Source: M55B127 sp035269185 (GTDB lineage: Bacteria; Bacillota; Halanaerobiia; Halanaerobiales; M55B127). Taken from it: 6,087 nucleotides of DNA. Under the pieces are notes generated by a model. That model had not been told where the DNA came from, did not search any database, and saw nothing but the letters and a program-made list of their open reading frames with translations. Position numbers and translations under genes: made by a program. Where the stretch lies: assembly GCA_964430875.1 (NCBI GenBank), contig CAYSHP010000110.1:1-6087 (forward strand). Direction: 5' to 3'. Of the stretch, positions 5,603 through 6,087 are shown in pieces (positions within the stretch are counted from its first letter, which is position 1; each line of letters begins with the position of its first letter).

Positions 5603-6016
5603 TCATTTTAGAAAAAAACTAAAATTACTTGCTACTATATAAGTTAAATATGAAGTCAGACCACAAAGAACCGTTCCCCAACCAATATCTATTATGGTTA
5701 AGAATGTCGGCCAATCTTTTATGGTCGAATAATTAGTAATACCATAAGTTGAGTAAGTTACAAAACCATAAAACATACCAGCAAAAATGGCATACTGCCA
5801 ACTACCACTGGCAATTGCTTTGCTAACTACAAAAAATATGATCCCAGATATATAGACAATATAAAATAAGAGGGCAGCTTTCATATTATAGCTGTCTTTG
5901 AGAAAAGAGCCCAATTGACTTCGATAAAAATCTTTTGCTAAAACACCTAACCAGATTAAATCAATCCCCATAAAGATTATAAATGCCAAAATATAGATTT
6001 TAATATAACTTCCCAT
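5603..6016 (-). CDS. DUF2177-family small integral membrane protein
   Basis: A 137-residue membrane protein with four predicted helices at about 5-26, 46-66, 72-92 and 107-130. It carries the conserved pattern I associate with DUF2177: D19-x-IWLG near the start, FYRSQLG (30-36), GMFYGFVTYSTYGITNYST (80-98) followed by W102, and DIGWG (110-114) in the last helix. The polar residues inside helices (D19, N95, D110) suggest a transport or enzymatic pocket, but the biochemical function is unknown. In some bacteria the family sits near lipid-modifying or redox genes; here only a fragment of the upstream neighbour is visible. ATG at 6016 has AGGTGA (6026-6021) four bases upstream. It follows the previous stop codon by 17 bases, so it is probably the last gene of an operon ending at 5514. 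Confidence 0.88.
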   Translation of the reverse strand: MGSYIKIYILAFIIFMGIDLIWLGVLAKDFYRSQLGSFLKDSYNMKAALLFYIVYISGIIFFVVSKAIASGSWQYAIFAGMFYGFVTYSTYGITNYSTIKDWPTFLTIIDIGWGTVLCGLTSYLTYIVASNFSFFLK

Positions 6017-6033
6017 TTTTTCACCTACTTTTC

Positions 6034-6087
6034 TTAATTTTTAAGAAACTCTTTTATCTTTTTAATGCCTTCAGCACTATTATCAAT
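6034..6087 (-). CDS. C-terminal end of an unidentified gene (cut by window edge)
   Basis: The minus-strand frame entering at 6087 reads IDNSAEGIKKIKEFLKN and stops at TAA (6036-6034). It looks like an amphipathic C-terminal helix and ends just before the ribosome binding site of the DUF2177 gene, as expected of an upstream operon partner. Seventeen residues are too few to name a family. A second frame is also open for about ten codons, so the assignment rests on position and composition. Confidence 0.55.
   Translation of the reverse strand: MDNSAEGIKKIKEFLKN

Overview
The window is AT-rich bacterial DNA. Every gene I can support lies on the minus strand, so biological order runs from high to low coordinates. 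Three things suggest a low-GC anaerobic Firmicute of the Halanaerobium/Halanaerobiales type: very strong GGAGG-type ribosome binding sites, a T-box-like RNA leader, and a peptide-transport binding protein with a plain signal-peptidase-I signal instead of a lipoprotein signal, as expected of a cell with an outer membrane. This placement is inference from style; no marker gene is present.

Layout in transcription order. At 6087-6034 is the last 17 codons of an unidentified gene, followed closely by a four-helix DUF2177-type membrane protein (6016-5603). That unit ends at a clear intrinsic terminator (5514-5547). A new promoter (5417-5446) then drives a MATE-family efflux pump (5384-3990). Behind the pump, 3802-3862 carries the 3' domain of a T-box riboswitch (T-box sequence plus terminator), but the tRNA-end-binding bulge is altered and there is little room for Stem I. 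It looks like a relic that may now simply terminate transcripts. An AT-rich stretch leads to a TetR-family regulator whose best start is a TTG at 3546. Below it, 2354-2961 is a regulatory region with two copies of the same inverted repeat, two candidate promoters and a tandem repeat. It feeds a peptide/nickel-type ABC importer operon: a family-5 periplasmic binding protein (2353-530), a perfect palindrome, and the start of the inner-membrane permease (433 to the left edge). The rest of the transporter should lie beyond the left edge.

The 100-N gap at 2446-2545 is probably not a real gap. The 55 bases before it and the 55 bases after it are identical, the pattern left when two contigs that overlap by one assembly k-mer are scaffolded without merging. 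Collapsing it shortens the SBP leader by 155 bases.

Overall this is a fairly ordinary accessory/transport region. The points of most interest are the degenerate T-box in front of a TetR gene, the repeated AATGAATAA/TTATTCATT operator-like sites between that regulator and the importer operon, and the false gap. I found no convincing new biological system.
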